A stretch of DNA of 43,891 nt from Deltaproteobacteria bacterium (GTDB taxonomy: Bacteria; Desulfobacterota; Desulfarculia; Adiutricales; Adiutricaceae), in assembly GCA_031279515.1 (NCBI GenBank), contig JAITII010000103.1:1-43891 (forward strand), in the 5' to 3' direction. A program made the position numbers and the translations under genes. Under the pieces are notes generated by a model. It was not told the DNA's origin, searched no databases, and saw only the letters and a program-made list of their open reading frames with translations. Of this stretch, positions 1 to 8,433 are shown piece by piece (the first letter of the stretch is position 1; each line of letters begins with the position of its first letter).

Positions 1-1
1 A

Positions 2-643
2 CTTCCAGCTAGGGGAAGCATATATAAAGATCTAATTAAAAATCATTTGCAAGACATAACAAATGTATCTGGCAATGTTACATATTTAAAACGCGAATTT
101 TTTGCTAAATCAATACGCATAAATTATTTGAACATATATATCTATGCATACGTTATTATAGATATTGAAAAGAAGGCAAGAGATACAGTTGAATATATCA
201 GAAAGGCAAGAGAAGATGGTCGTTCTAAAGAAGAAACAAATGATAAACTTAAAGAAATAGGATCGTTTATTCTGCTTTCTAGCAAACAATTAGAATTAAA
301 TGAAGTTATTCCGTTGTATTATCAAAGAGAATCAATAGAACAATATTTCGATTTAAGTAAGACCGATGCAAAAATACTTCCGGCAAGAGTGTATTCTGAA
401 AGAAATTTTAAAGGGCATCTGCTTATCTCATTTATAGCAACAACAGCACTTGCAATAATTAATGATTATATTAAAGAACTTAACATATCAACATTAGAGC
501 TTTTCGAATACTTTCATCCTTTAAGGGCATTGGTTAATAATAATCGACTAATAATTTATGAGGGAAATAACAAAGCCAACGAAATAATAGAAAAGCTTAA
601 ATTGGATTTACCCAATAACGCTACAGTAATTAATAATAACTAA
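2..643 (+). CDS. IS4-type DDE transposase, C-terminal part (cut by window edge)
   Basis: The reading frame is open to the left edge of the window, so this is the 3' part of a longer gene; a TTG at 47 is only an internal codon. The C-terminal half contains YYQRESIEQYFDLSK, which fits the Y-x2-R-x3-E-x6-K signature of IS4-superfamily transposases, the E being the third catalytic acid of the DDE triad. It is followed by the usual hydrophobic stretch (KGHLLISFIATTALAIIN). The gene is much more AT-rich than the housekeeping genes that follow, as expected for a mobile element. The first two catalytic aspartates lie outside the window. I could not identify the terminal inverted repeat. Family level is seen in the sequence; the exact IS is unknown. 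Confidence 0.82.
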   Translation, partial: LPARGSIYKDLIKNHLQDITNVSGNVTYLKREFFAKSIRINYLNIYIYAYVIIDIEKKARDTVEYIRKAREDGRSKEETNDKLKEIGSFILLSSKQLELNEVIPLYYQRESIEQYFDLSKTDAKILPARVYSERNFKGHLLISFIATTALAIINDYIKELNISTLELFEYFHPLRALVNNNRLIIYEGNNKANEIIEKLKLDLPNNATVINNN

Positions 644-836
644 TATATATTAAGCTATAAGATTCTAAAATATAGATTTTAAGCCATCAAAAATTGATGT
701 AGGGAATTACAGATTTTTAGAAACCATTGATCAATTCTATCTTTTTTACCTGGAATACAAGTGCTAGGGTAAGAAAATGAAAATATAATTAAACTTTTTT
801 TATAGATAAAATATTTTAAAAAAGTCGATAAGGGTA

Positions 837-864
837 TTGACAAGCACTTATTAGTCATTATATT
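837..864 (+). promoter_or_regulatory. Sigma70-type promoter, TTGACA-N16-TATATT
   Basis: A perfect -35 (TTGACA, 837-842) is followed after 16 nt by TATATT (859-864), a five-of-six match to the -10 consensus. Transcription would start near 871 and run toward the Nudix gene, but the hairpin with a T-run at 1195-1220 lies in between, so a short transcript of about 340 nt without a clear ORF is also possible. Confidence 0.5.
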
Positions 865-1060
865 ACTAATACATAACCTATAAGCCTATCATGGGCTTAC
901 TGTGGATGAAATTTGGTAAAAGCGTCTAGGGGCTTAAAAAAGAAATTATCAAAGGAAGATAAATGCCCTGCGGTAATCGCCTTCCAATTTCTCTTGACAT
1001 TTTCCTTAAAATATGATAAGCTAAATTAAGTCTAAGCTTTTTTCTTATTCTTATCCAGTG

Positions 1061-1177
1061 GGCCAGGGTTTCCCCCCAAGCTTCTTAATTTTCCAAGATA
1101 AAAAGCCAAAAAAAGATTTGTCTTTGTACTAAAGCAAAAAATTGGATGGAGTCCAGGGTAAACCCCCCAGTTTCTTT
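1061..1177. repeat. Two similar GC-rich blocks 90 bp apart
   Basis: The block near 1061 reads GGCCAGGGTTTCCCCCCAAG and the one near 1151 reads GTCCAGGGTAAACCCCCCAG; both are followed by a C/T-rich CTTCTTAA or TTTCTTTAA. They stand out as GC-rich islands in AT-rich DNA. They share the core CCAGGGT-(2-3 nt)-CCCCCC. Function unknown. Confidence 0.45.
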
Positions 1178-1194
1178 AAAGAATAGCTTTTTAT

Positions 1195-1220
1195 AAGTCC
1201 GCAGAAAAGGACTTTTTTTT
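1195..1220 (+). terminator. Terminator-like hairpin with T-run
   Basis: AAGTCC (1195-1200) pairs with GGACTT (1209-1214) around the loop GCAGAAAA and runs into eight T residues. The shape is that of a rho-independent terminator on the plus strand, although the stem is short and only half GC. Confidence 0.45.
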
Positions 1221-1304
1221 ATAAGCTACTACGCAGACAAAAGTAAAATTTAATAAAGCAGAAAAGCTTTCAATATTAACCCCAATGATTTTAAAGGCGG
1301 AACC

Positions 1305-1877
1305 TTGTCAGAAACAAAAAGCTCAAGTATTTTACCCTGGTCCTTTATCTCGGACAAAGTAGTCTATAAAACCCCTGTCCTAGATGTCTTGGAAAGAAGG
1401 GTACTTTCCCCGAAAGATGGCCTGGAGAAATGCTTCACAGTATTTAAGGCGCCCTCCTGGGTAAATGTCTTGGCCTTAACAGAGGATAATTTAATAGTAA
1501 TGGTGAACCAGTATCGCCACGGGTCCCGCGCCTTTTCTTTGGAGCTCCCAGGTGGGGTAGTGGAACCAAAAGACTCTCTAGAGACTGCTGCCCGCCGAGA
1601 GCTCTTGGAAGAGACTGGCTATAGTGCAGAAAATTTTGAACTCTTCCTCACCTTGAACCCCAATCCGGCCATCTTTGGCAACGGCATTTCAACATTTTTG
1701 GCCAAGGGGGCTAAAAAGACAGGCCAGACCCATTTTGACCCCAATGAGGAGACGGAATTAGTCCTTGTCTCACTTGCGGACCTAGAAAAAAAGATAGTCA
1801 CAGGCGAGATAAACCATGCCTTGATGCTGTCACCCTTAAGTTTATTCCTCTTGAAAACAAAGTCTTGTCAAAAATAA
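1305..1877 (+). CDS. Nudix hydrolase, ADP-ribose pyrophosphatase type
   Basis: A 190-residue protein with a Nudix box at about residues 82-104: GGVVEPKDSLETAARREL then LEETGY. This fits G-x5-E-x7-R-E-U-x-E-E-x-G-U with one change, Asp in place of the first Glu. The box lies in the middle, after a beta-rich N-terminal part with VVYKTPVLDV, as in ADP-ribose and nucleoside diphosphate sugar pyrophosphatases, which cleave such compounds with Mg2+. The start is a TTG with AAAGGCGG just upstream; the nearby ATG at 1285 is out of frame. It stands alone, with about 430 bp of AT-rich DNA before it that includes a terminator-like hairpin. The substrate cannot be read from the sequence. Confidence 0.85.
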   Translation: MSETKSSSILPWSFISDKVVYKTPVLDVLERRVLSPKDGLEKCFTVFKAPSWVNVLALTEDNLIVMVNQYRHGSRAFSLELPGGVVEPKDSLETAARRELLEETGYSAENFELFLTLNPNPAIFGNGISTFLAKGAKKTGQTHFDPNEETELVLVSLADLEKKIVTGEINHALMLSPLSLFLLKTKSCQK

Positions 1878-1940
1878 GAAGGATAATTTCTACAAGATTT
1901 AGTGGGGTTCACATCCATATATACCATAATTTTTAAAAAT

Positions 1941-1969
1941 TGGACAAAGCACTCAAAAATGAAGATAAT
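1941..1969 (+). promoter_or_regulatory. Candidate sigma70 promoter for the lipoprotein/RNase J run
   Basis: TGGACA (1941-1946) and GATAAT (1964-1969), each a five-of-six match, are separated by 17 nt. They lie about 65 bp before the lipoprotein start in the AT-rich 158-bp gap after the Nudix gene. Confidence 0.45.
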
Positions 1970-2035
1970 AATTCAAAGTGCCATTTTCCTACACTTTAAC
2001 TCATATTCTAAAACTTAAGAAAGGAGAACAATGAC

Positions 2036-2650
2036 ATGCGCCAGACGTTTTTTAAAACGTTGCCCGCGCTCTTAGCCCTTGTGATACTCACCTCCTGCAT
2101 AGGAACTTCCTCTAGGCTGAACCTTACCTACAATCCCATTGCCGGCACCACGACCATCAACCATGCCACAGTACAGCTCGTGGTGGTGGATGGGAGACAA
2201 ACTCCTAATCTAGTAGGAAGGACAGCCCAGTCCCAGGAGCTCTTCAAAGGTTCCCAAGGTGGGATGGTGGATTTCATGATAACCGTTCCCAGCGGACAGA
2301 CAGTCTCCCGCAGTCTAATGAGTGTGGAGCAAGTGGTCTTCGAGGCAGTGAGGGAACGGCTAAGACTTTTGGGGGTAGCAGCTAATACTGGTTCCAGCGG
2401 AGCCAAGTGCAGAGTGACAGTTAATATCGCGGACTTTGTATTGGATGTAAGCGGGTCGGACGTTGTAGCCCACGTGCGCCTGGAGGCGGTGATGGATCGC
2501 CCAGGCTACGAGCTCGTCAACCGTTCCTGGGCCGAGGCCGATAGCAGCAGAAGGAAACTCATAGGAGACATGGGAGGCGCCGATGCCTTATCTGAGGCTC
2601 TTACCATGGCGGTTAACAGACTGAATTTCGCCAGCCTGGACCAATATTAA
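2036..2650 (+). CDS. YajG-like lipoprotein
   Basis: 204 residues with a clear lipoprotein signal: MRQTFFK, a hydrophobic core (ALLALVIL) and the lipobox LTSC, so Cys21 should be lipidated and the protein anchored to the inner or outer membrane. The mature part begins with a beta strand pattern (RLNLTYNP, then ATVQLVVVDGRQ), followed by a helix (EQVVFEAVRERLRLLG) and another beta-rich part (CRVTVNIADFVLDV). That layout is typical of YajG-type putative lipoproteins, whose role is not established. The start is the ATG at 2036, ten bases after AGGAG. The stop lies only six bases before the RNase J start, so the two are probably co-transcribed. Confidence 0.7.
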   Translation: MRQTFFKTLPALLALVILTSCIGTSSRLNLTYNPIAGTTTINHATVQLVVVDGRQTPNLVGRTAQSQELFKGSQGGMVDFMITVPSGQTVSRSLMSVEQVVFEAVRERLRLLGVAANTGSSGAKCRVTVNIADFVLDVSGSDVVAHVRLEAVMDRPGYELVNRSWAEADSSRRKLIGDMGGADALSEALTMAVNRLNFASLDQY

Positions 2651-2656
2651 AATTAA

Positions 2657-4411
2657 GTGATAGACAACACGGATAAGCCGTTGGAGGACCATAATGGCCA
2701 CTTTAACGCGAGAGAGCCGTTCGTGGATATCATCCCCCTGGGGGGCCTAGGTGAGATCGGCCTCAATTCCATGGCCATCGCCTGTGGGAATGATATTATT
2801 GTCATAGATGCAGGACTAATGTTTCCCGGTTCCAGTCAACCAGGGGTAGACTTAGTCATACCTGATTTCAGATTCCTCTATGAAAACCAAGATAAGCTTC
2901 GGGCCATAATCCTCACCCATGGCCATGAGGACCATATAGGGGCCCTGCCCTTTCTCTTGAAAGAGTGTCCCAATATCCCTGTCTATGGGACCCGCTTAAC
3001 CTTGGCGCTTCTGGGCTTAAAACTTCAGGAATACCACATTGAAGAGGCAAAGCTCATAGAGATTAAGGCCAAGGAAAAACTAACCATAGGCCCCTTTAAG
3101 CTAGAGTTCATCCAAGTAGCCCACAGCATCCTAGATGGGGTGGGGATAGCCATAGAAACCCCCAACGGGGTCTTGGTGCATACCGGGGACTTCAAGATGG
3201 ATCTCTCAGCTTCGGAGGCCGACCGCTTGGATCTCTTTAAGTTTGCCTCCCTGGGGGAGGCCGGGGTCCTAGCCTTGATGTCCGACTCCACCAATAGTGA
3301 CACCCCAGGCCATAGCTTAAGCGAAAAGGAGGTAGGGGACGCTTTAACGGAGTACTTAAAGGAAGCCACAGGCAGGGTTATCCTTGCCTGCTTTGCCTCC
3401 TCCTTGGCCCGCATCCGGGAGATAGCCAGGGCAGCTACTGCCTCAAACAGAAAGATAGTCTTCGACGGGCGCAGCATGATAGCCAATGTGCGCCTAGCCC
3501 AGGAGATAGGCTACCTTTCCCTTCCCGTGGGCCTGGAGATAAGCTTTCCCGAGGTCTCTGAATATCGCAACAAAGAGATCTTGATAGTCGTGACGGGCAG
3601 CCAGGGGGAACCCCTGTCTGCCTTGGCCCGCATGGCAAGCGGTGAACACCGGCAGGTGCTGGTCCAGCCCGGAGACACTATAATCTTTTCCGCCAGGACC
3701 ATTCCTGGAAACGAAACCGCCATAAATACCCTGGTAAATCTCTTTCACCAGCAGGGAGCCAAGGTCTTAGACCCGCGCTACCACACGGTCCACGCCTCGG
3801 GCCATGGGCACATAGAAGAATTGAAGCTTATGCTGTCACTCACCCGTCCCCATTACCTCATCCCCATCCATGGTGAGATGAGGCATCTAAACCGCCATGG
3901 GGCCATTGCCATGGAACTGGGAATGCCCAAAGAGAGGGTGCTCTTTTTGAGTAACGGAGACAAGGTCTCCTTTACCCAGGATAAAAAGATCTTCTTTGGT
4001 CCGCCAATTGCCACAGGAAGACACCTGGTGGAAGGAACCCGCCTTGGATCCCCTGGAGATCCGGTGATTAAGAGCCGCAAGAGACTATCTGAATTCGGCC
4101 TGGTGATAGTTACTTTGGTCTTGGAAAACTTAACTTTAGAGCCTATAGTGCCTCCCAAGGTCTCTATCTTAGGGGTGCAATACGCCAATGAAGAGGACCT
4201 GGCAAAGGAGGCAGAAGACATAGCCTCCACAACCGCCCTGGAGTTCGCCAGGGATTTAGCTAGACAAGGCAGGGTCCAGGAACCGGGGGGAGTGCCGGCA
4301 GAACTCTATGAAAAAATTCGCTTAAACGTAAGGGGGCTCTTTCGTCACTCCATTAATCGCAAACCCCTGGTTTACCCCCAAGTAATCCTCATGGACAGAG
4401 ACGAAACCTAA
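2657..4411 (+). CDS. rnj: Ribonuclease J
   Basis: 584 residues, close to the usual 550-600 for RNase J, a cytoplasmic metallo-beta-lactamase/beta-CASP nuclease with 5'-3' exo- and endoribonuclease activity in mRNA decay and rRNA processing. The metal site motif HGHEDH is at residues 88-93 and is followed by IGALP. The beta-CASP motifs SDSTNSDTPGHS (about 209-220) and IPIHGEMRHL (about 402-411) are present, the latter with the conserved His, and the C-terminal domain is complete. The start is GTG at 2657, six bases after the lipoprotein stop and with a weak ribosome site, which suggests translational coupling. The family recognition is firm. The presence of RNase J suggests that this organism does not rely on an RNase E-only decay system. 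Confidence 0.95.
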   Translation: MIDNTDKPLEDHNGHFNAREPFVDIIPLGGLGEIGLNSMAIACGNDIIVIDAGLMFPGSSQPGVDLVIPDFRFLYENQDKLRAIILTHGHEDHIGALPFLLKECPNIPVYGTRLTLALLGLKLQEYHIEEAKLIEIKAKEKLTIGPFKLEFIQVAHSILDGVGIAIETPNGVLVHTGDFKMDLSASEADRLDLFKFASLGEAGVLALMSDSTNSDTPGHSLSEKEVGDALTEYLKEATGRVILACFASSLARIREIARAATASNRKIVFDGRSMIANVRLAQEIGYLSLPVGLEISFPEVSEYRNKEILIVVTGSQGEPLSALARMASGEHRQVLVQPGDTIIFSARTIPGNETAINTLVNLFHQQGAKVLDPRYHTVHASGHGHIEELKLMLSLTRPHYLIPIHGEMRHLNRHGAIAMELGMPKERVLFLSNGDKVSFTQDKKIFFGPPIATGRHLVEGTRLGSPGDPVIKSRKRLSEFGLVIVTLVLENLTLEPIVPPKVSILGVQYANEEDLAKEAEDIASTTALEFARDLARQGRVQEPGGVPAELYEKIRLNVRGLFRHSINRKPLVYPQVILMDRDET

Positions 4412-4453
4412 GTTGCCTTAAAGTTTACCCCTTTAAACCTCAAGGAGAAACTC

Positions 4454-5725
4454 GTGACAGACGCCTTAAACGCCATAAGCATTGCCCAAAAGGGCAGGGC
4501 TGCCCTTTCCCCAATTGGCGAAAGTGGGCAGGATGTGCGCAACCAGGCGCTTTTGCACCTGGTGGGGCTCATAGATAAAAATAGAGCCAATATCTTAGCT
4601 GGCAATCAAAACGACCTGGAAAATGCCTTGGCCGACGGGGTTAGCTCACCTATATTGGACCGCTTGCGCCTAACGGATGAGAGGTTAAATGATCTTACCT
4701 ACAATATCTCCAAGGTGGCGAGTTTGCCAGACCCTTTAGGGGAGATTGAAGATTTCCGGACCCTAGAAAATGGCCTCACTGTTGGAAGGATGCGGGTACC
4801 CTTGGGGCTCATCCTCTTTATCTGCGAGGCTAGGCCAGGGGCGGTGGTAGAGGCCGCTGCCATGGCTTTAAAGAGCGGCAATCCCATCATCATAAAACCA
4901 GGAAAAGAGGCCTCCCTTTCCTCTTATATCCTGGGTGACCTAATTAGCGAGGCCTTGGACTTAGCTGGTCTTCCCAAGGCGGCTGTACAGGTCATAGGGA
5001 GTATAGAAAGGGACGCCCTAAAGGATTTTCTGGTCCTAAGTGACTATATCGATCTTGTCATACCTCGGGGCGGGGAGGGGCTAATAAGGTTCGTAGCGGA
5101 AAACTCACGCATCCCAGTCTTGAAGCATTACAAGGGAGTCTGCCACCTCTATGCCGACGAGTATGCCTCCTTAGATATGGCTATAAGCCTTATCCTAGAC
5201 GGAAAGCTCTCCAGGTGTGCCGCTTGCAATGCCTTGGAATGCCTTCTGGTCCACAAAGATATAGCCCTAGAACTATTAAAACGGCTGGCCCCGGAATTTG
5301 TGAAAAACAATGTATCTGTAAGGGCCTCCGAAGAGGCCCTCCCCTTTCTCATAGAGGTGATGGGCAAAAAGGTATCTTTAGCCCAACAGGCAGACTGGGA
5401 TAAAGAGTATCTAGACCTTATCTTAAACGTCAAGATAGTGGATAGTTTTGCTGACGCCCTGGAGCATATACAAAGGCACGGCTCCAACCATACCGAGGCC
5501 ATAGTAACTAAAGATCTTGAAAGGGCCCGCCAATTCTTGCGTTCCGTGGATGCCAGCTGCGTAATGGTCAATGCCTCCACCCGCTTAAATGACGGCGGGG
5601 TCTTAGGCCTGGGGGCGGAAATAGGGATCTCCACCTCTAAGCTACAAGCTTATGGGCCCATGGGCTTAAAAGAGCTCACCACCAGGAAATTCGTGGTCCT
5701 GGGAGAGGGGCACACCCGCTCTTGA
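4454..5725 (+). CDS. proA: Glutamate-5-semialdehyde dehydrogenase (gamma-glutamyl phosphate reductase)
   Basis: 423 residues, the normal length. ProA reduces gamma-glutamyl phosphate with NADPH to glutamate semialdehyde in proline synthesis. The catalytic Cys sits in SRCAACNALE (about 252-261). Other family motifs are RVPLGLILFICEARPG (about 117-132), LKSGNPIIIKPGKEA and the C-terminal GLGAEIGISTSKLQAYGPMG. The start is GTG, preceded by AAGGAG with eight intervening bases. No proB is in the window, so glutamate 5-kinase must be elsewhere. The stop overlaps the start of the EamA gene by four bases (TTGA), which indicates tight coupling. Confidence 0.95.
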   Translation: MTDALNAISIAQKGRAALSPIGESGQDVRNQALLHLVGLIDKNRANILAGNQNDLENALADGVSSPILDRLRLTDERLNDLTYNISKVASLPDPLGEIEDFRTLENGLTVGRMRVPLGLILFICEARPGAVVEAAAMALKSGNPIIIKPGKEASLSSYILGDLISEALDLAGLPKAAVQVIGSIERDALKDFLVLSDYIDLVIPRGGEGLIRFVAENSRIPVLKHYKGVCHLYADEYASLDMAISLILDGKLSRCAACNALECLLVHKDIALELLKRLAPEFVKNNVSVRASEEALPFLIEVMGKKVSLAQQADWDKEYLDLILNVKIVDSFADALEHIQRHGSNHTEAIVTKDLERARQFLRSVDASCVMVNASTRLNDGGVLGLGAEIGISTSKLQAYGPMGLKELTTRKFVVLGEGHTRS

Positions 5726-6630
5726 CCGGGACCAAAGATGTCACAAGCCAAAAGTATCTAGTTTACGTCCTCCTTTTAATAACCGTGATAATCTGGGGGG
5801 GTACTTTTGCTGCGGGCAAAGAAGCAGCCCTGGGTGCTCCGCCCTTGACCGTAGCCCTGTGGCGCTTTATCCTAGCCTCCCTTATCCTATGTCCCCAGCT
5901 CGCCTTTACCGAGGGCCTGGGACTTAAGAAGATAGACCTTTACACTTTTGTTTTACTACTCTTATCCGCAGCTACAGGCCTTATCCTCTACAATTATTTT
6001 TTTATCAAGGGCCTGGCTTTGACCGGGGCAGGAAGGGGTTCGGTGATAGTAACAATTAACCCGGCCTTCATCTACCTGGGCTCAGTGATATTTTTCTCTG
6101 AAAAACTCACCTTGATAAGGGGGGTGGGGATACTCCTTGCCATCTGCGGAACCTTGGTGGTGGTAACTGGTGGGCGCATATCCGCTATCTTAGATGGGGG
6201 CTTTAATATAGGGGATCTAATTTTAACCCTTTGCATTGTCAGCTGGACAGCCTATTCCCTCCTGGGAAAGCTGGTGTTAGGTAGGATCTCTCCCTTAGCT
6301 GCCAACACCTTTACTAGCCTTTTAGCAGTTATCATGCTAATCCCCCTATGCCTTTTAGCCCAGGAACCCTTAGATGCCTTTCTAGGCTTCACTTATGATA
6401 CTTGGCTCTCCATAGGTTTTTTAGGGCTCTTGGGAACTGCCTTAGGCTTTACCTTCTTCTACAGGGGCATCTTAATCTTGGGACCCCACAAGGCAGGGGT
6501 CTTCATAAGCCTAGTGCCCTTTTTCGGGATCCTCTCCGGGGCCCTGGTACATGGGGAATCCATAGAACCAACTGTTATCCTGGGGCTCCTTATTAGCTTA
6601 GCGGGCCTTACTATCATTCAAAAGTACTAA
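5722..6630 (+). CDS. EamA/DMT-family membrane transporter
   Basis: 302 residues with ten predicted membrane segments arranged as two repeats of five, the typical EamA (drug/metabolite transporter) layout. Repeat one begins VYVLLLITVIIWGGTFAAGK, with the Trp-Gly motif found early in this family; repeat two begins about residue 165 (GDLILTLCIVSWTAYSLLGK). Members export amino acids, sugars or other small metabolites; the substrate cannot be told from sequence. The TTG start overlaps the proA stop by four bases, so translation is probably coupled to proA. A link with proline or glutamate export is only suggested by that neighbour. Confidence 0.88.
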   Translation: MTGTKDVTSQKYLVYVLLLITVIIWGGTFAAGKEAALGAPPLTVALWRFILASLILCPQLAFTEGLGLKKIDLYTFVLLLLSAATGLILYNYFFIKGLALTGAGRGSVIVTINPAFIYLGSVIFFSEKLTLIRGVGILLAICGTLVVVTGGRISAILDGGFNIGDLILTLCIVSWTAYSLLGKLVLGRISPLAANTFTSLLAVIMLIPLCLLAQEPLDAFLGFTYDTWLSIGFLGLLGTALGFTFFYRGILILGPHKAGVFISLVPFFGILSGALVHGESIEPTVILGLLISLAGLTIIQKY

Positions 6631-6646
6631 AAAGCTTAAAAAAATA

Positions 6647-7786
6647 ATGCCCATGGAAGATATTTTTACTATCCACCACAGAGACACTAAAAGCTACGCA
6701 AGATGCGGCGAGTTAAAGACAGCTCACGGCACATTTCCAACTCCCATGTTCATGCCCGTGGGCACCAGGGCGGCTGTCAAAGCCCTGGACCCAGATGATC
6801 TAAAGGCACTAGGTGCCAAGATAGTCCTATCCAACACCTATCACCTGATGTGCCGCCCTGGAGAAGACCTCATCTCACAAATGGGAGGCTTACACAAGTT
6901 CATGGGCTGGGACGGGCCTATTTTGACCGACAGTGGCGGCTTTCAGGTATTTTCTCTGAAAAATTTACGCCGCATCGAGGAAGACTCGGTCATCTTTCAG
7001 TCCCCTTACGACGGGTCCAAATACACCTTTACGCCCCTTAGGGCACTAAAAGTCCAAGAAAAGCTGGGCTCCGACATCATGATGTGCCTGGATGAGCCTT
7101 TGGGCTATCCAGCTGGGGAAAAAGAATCTCAAGCTGCCATGGACCGCACCCTGCGCTGGGCAGAGATGACAATTAAACATTGGGACCAAAAGGGGGATAA
7201 GCTCCTTTTTGGCATATCCCAAGGGGGCTTTTATCCCCAGCTGAGGGAAAAGTCGGCACAGGACATCGCTTCCTTAGGCTTTGCCGGAAATGCCGCAGGA
7301 GGCTTAGCCTTAGGTGAGCCACAAGATTTGCGAATAAGTGCCATCCAGGCGTCATTGGCCTCCTTTCCACTGGAGAAACCCCGCTATCTCATGGGTCTGG
7401 GAACCCCCTTGGATCTCTTGGACGGCATTAGATTGGGAGCTGACCTTTTTGATTGCGTCCTTCCCACCCGCAATGGTAGAAATGGGCAGTTTTTTACAAA
7501 GCACGGAAAAATTAATATTGCCAACTCTAGATATCGCTCTGACCCCCTACCCATAGATGAAAACTGTAAGTGCCGTTGCTGCCAGAACTTTTCCCGCAGC
7601 TATCTACGGCACCTTTACTCCAACCGAGAACCCCTCTTTCCCAGGCTAGCTTCCATCCATAATCTGTACTTTTACCTAGAACTCATGGAAGGGGCCCGCC
7701 TTGCCTTGCGGGAGGGTAACTATATGTGCTATCATAAAGAGTTTTACAATGCTTACCAGAATGGTCCTCAAGATGAGGCCTTTTAA
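6647..7786 (+). CDS. tgt: tRNA-guanine transglycosylase
   Basis: 379 residues, normal for bacterial Tgt, which exchanges guanine 34 of Asp, Asn, His and Tyr tRNAs for the queuosine precursor preQ1. Visible motifs: DSGGFQVFSL, with the general-base Asp at residue 95; GGLALGEP for base recognition; DLFDCVLPTRNGRNG, with the nucleophilic Asp; and the zinc site C-x-C-x2-C-x25-H starting at ENCKCRCC. All expected residues are present. The first ATG (6647) or the one two codons later could be used; neither has a strong ribosome site. It is followed by yajC, secD and secF, a common order in proteobacteria. Confidence 0.97.
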   Translation: MPMEDIFTIHHRDTKSYARCGELKTAHGTFPTPMFMPVGTRAAVKALDPDDLKALGAKIVLSNTYHLMCRPGEDLISQMGGLHKFMGWDGPILTDSGGFQVFSLKNLRRIEEDSVIFQSPYDGSKYTFTPLRALKVQEKLGSDIMMCLDEPLGYPAGEKESQAAMDRTLRWAEMTIKHWDQKGDKLLFGISQGGFYPQLREKSAQDIASLGFAGNAAGGLALGEPQDLRISAIQASLASFPLEKPRYLMGLGTPLDLLDGIRLGADLFDCVLPTRNGRNGQFFTKHGKINIANSRYRSDPLPIDENCKCRCCQNFSRSYLRHLYSNREPLFPRLASIHNLYFYLELMEGARLALREGNYMCYHKEFYNAYQNGPQDEAF

Positions 7787-7858
7787 CCACCTTCCTCACT
7801 AGCCAAAGCGCCTTTATAGCTTTAAATTTCTATCTTCTAATCCAGGGAGAATCCCGTA

Positions 7859-8368
7859 ATGCTTGAATCATTAATAAGTGCCGCATCTGCTCTCTATGCC
7901 ATGGCTCCCCCAGCTTCCACCGATGGTAGCCAGCCTTCCTCTGGTGGGGGAGGCATGCAACTCATCATCTTTATAGTGGGCTTTATCTTAATCTTCTATT
8001 TCCTCATGCTAAGGCCCCAGAAAAAACAGCAAAAGGCCCGCCAGGAAATGCTGGACTCAATTAAAAAAGGTGACCGCATCCAGACCAATGGTGGACTTAT
8101 TGGAGTGGTAACAGCTGTAGACACCCGTGAACTTACGGTGCGCATAGCCCCTGAAGTAAGGGTAAAAATAGCCAGAACCGCTATAGCCGGTGTAGTATCC
8201 TCCGACAGTCCCAAGTCCGAGGACAGGGAGAGAAAAAAGGATAGGGACAGAGATAGGGCCAAGGATACAGACAAGGTAGACAAGGTAGATAAGGATACGG
8301 ACACGGACGCTGATACGGAAGACAAGGATACGGACAACAAAAAGGTCAATCTGAACAAGTCGGAATAA
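7859..8368 (+). CDS. yajC: Sec translocase accessory subunit YajC, with charged C-terminal tail
   Basis: YajC is a small inner-membrane partner of SecDF-YidC. A single membrane segment (LIIFIVGFILIFYFLM, about residues 35-50) is followed by the family hallmark LRPQKKQQKARQEML and the KKGDRIQTNGGLIGVV domain. The usual protein is about 90-115 residues; this one is 169. The extra 55 or so residues (from about 115) are almost only Asp, Lys, Arg, Glu and Thr in short repeats such as DKVDKVDKDTDTDADTEDKDTD, and the DNA beneath (about 8219-8340) is repetitive too. GGGAGA stands 7-8 bases before the ATG. It lies between tgt and secD, in one operon by spacing. Confidence 0.95.
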   Translation: MLESLISAASALYAMAPPASTDGSQPSSGGGGMQLIIFIVGFILIFYFLMLRPQKKQQKARQEMLDSIKKGDRIQTNGGLIGVVTAVDTRELTVRIAPEVRVKIARTAIAGVVSSDSPKSEDRERKKDRDRDRAKDTDKVDKVDKDTDTDADTEDKDTDNKKVNLNKSE

Positions 8369-8433
8369 GCTTTATACTTTGCGCCTTATTTCAAAGGCGC
8401 CCCCTTAAATTTTAACTGCGAGCCTTCTTTTCT

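Larger units (their letters stand above)
644..1304. other. AT-rich gene-free stretch between transposase and Nudix gene
   Basis: This 661-bp stretch has no gene longer than about 20 codons. It probably contains the right end of the insertion element, but no clear inverted repeat could be paired because the left end is missing. It holds a good promoter (837-864), a pair of similar GC-rich blocks (near 1061 and 1151) and a terminator-like hairpin (1195-1220). An ATG at 963 has a GGAAG upstream but opens only 17 codons (MPCGNRLPIS...), so I do not call it a gene. Confidence 0.6.

Noticed and set aside
963-1016. 17-codon ORF with GGAAG upstream after the transposase
   Set aside because: Too short, no hydrophobic or conserved pattern, in DNA that probably belongs to the element end.
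994-1017. TTGACA followed by TATGAT as a promoter for the Nudix gene
   Set aside because: The two boxes are only 12 bp apart, too close for sigma70; no better -10 was found.
3025-3748. Several antisense ORFs of 67-153 codons inside the RNase J gene
   Set aside because: They are shadows of a firmly identified gene with strong codon bias; none has a family resemblance.
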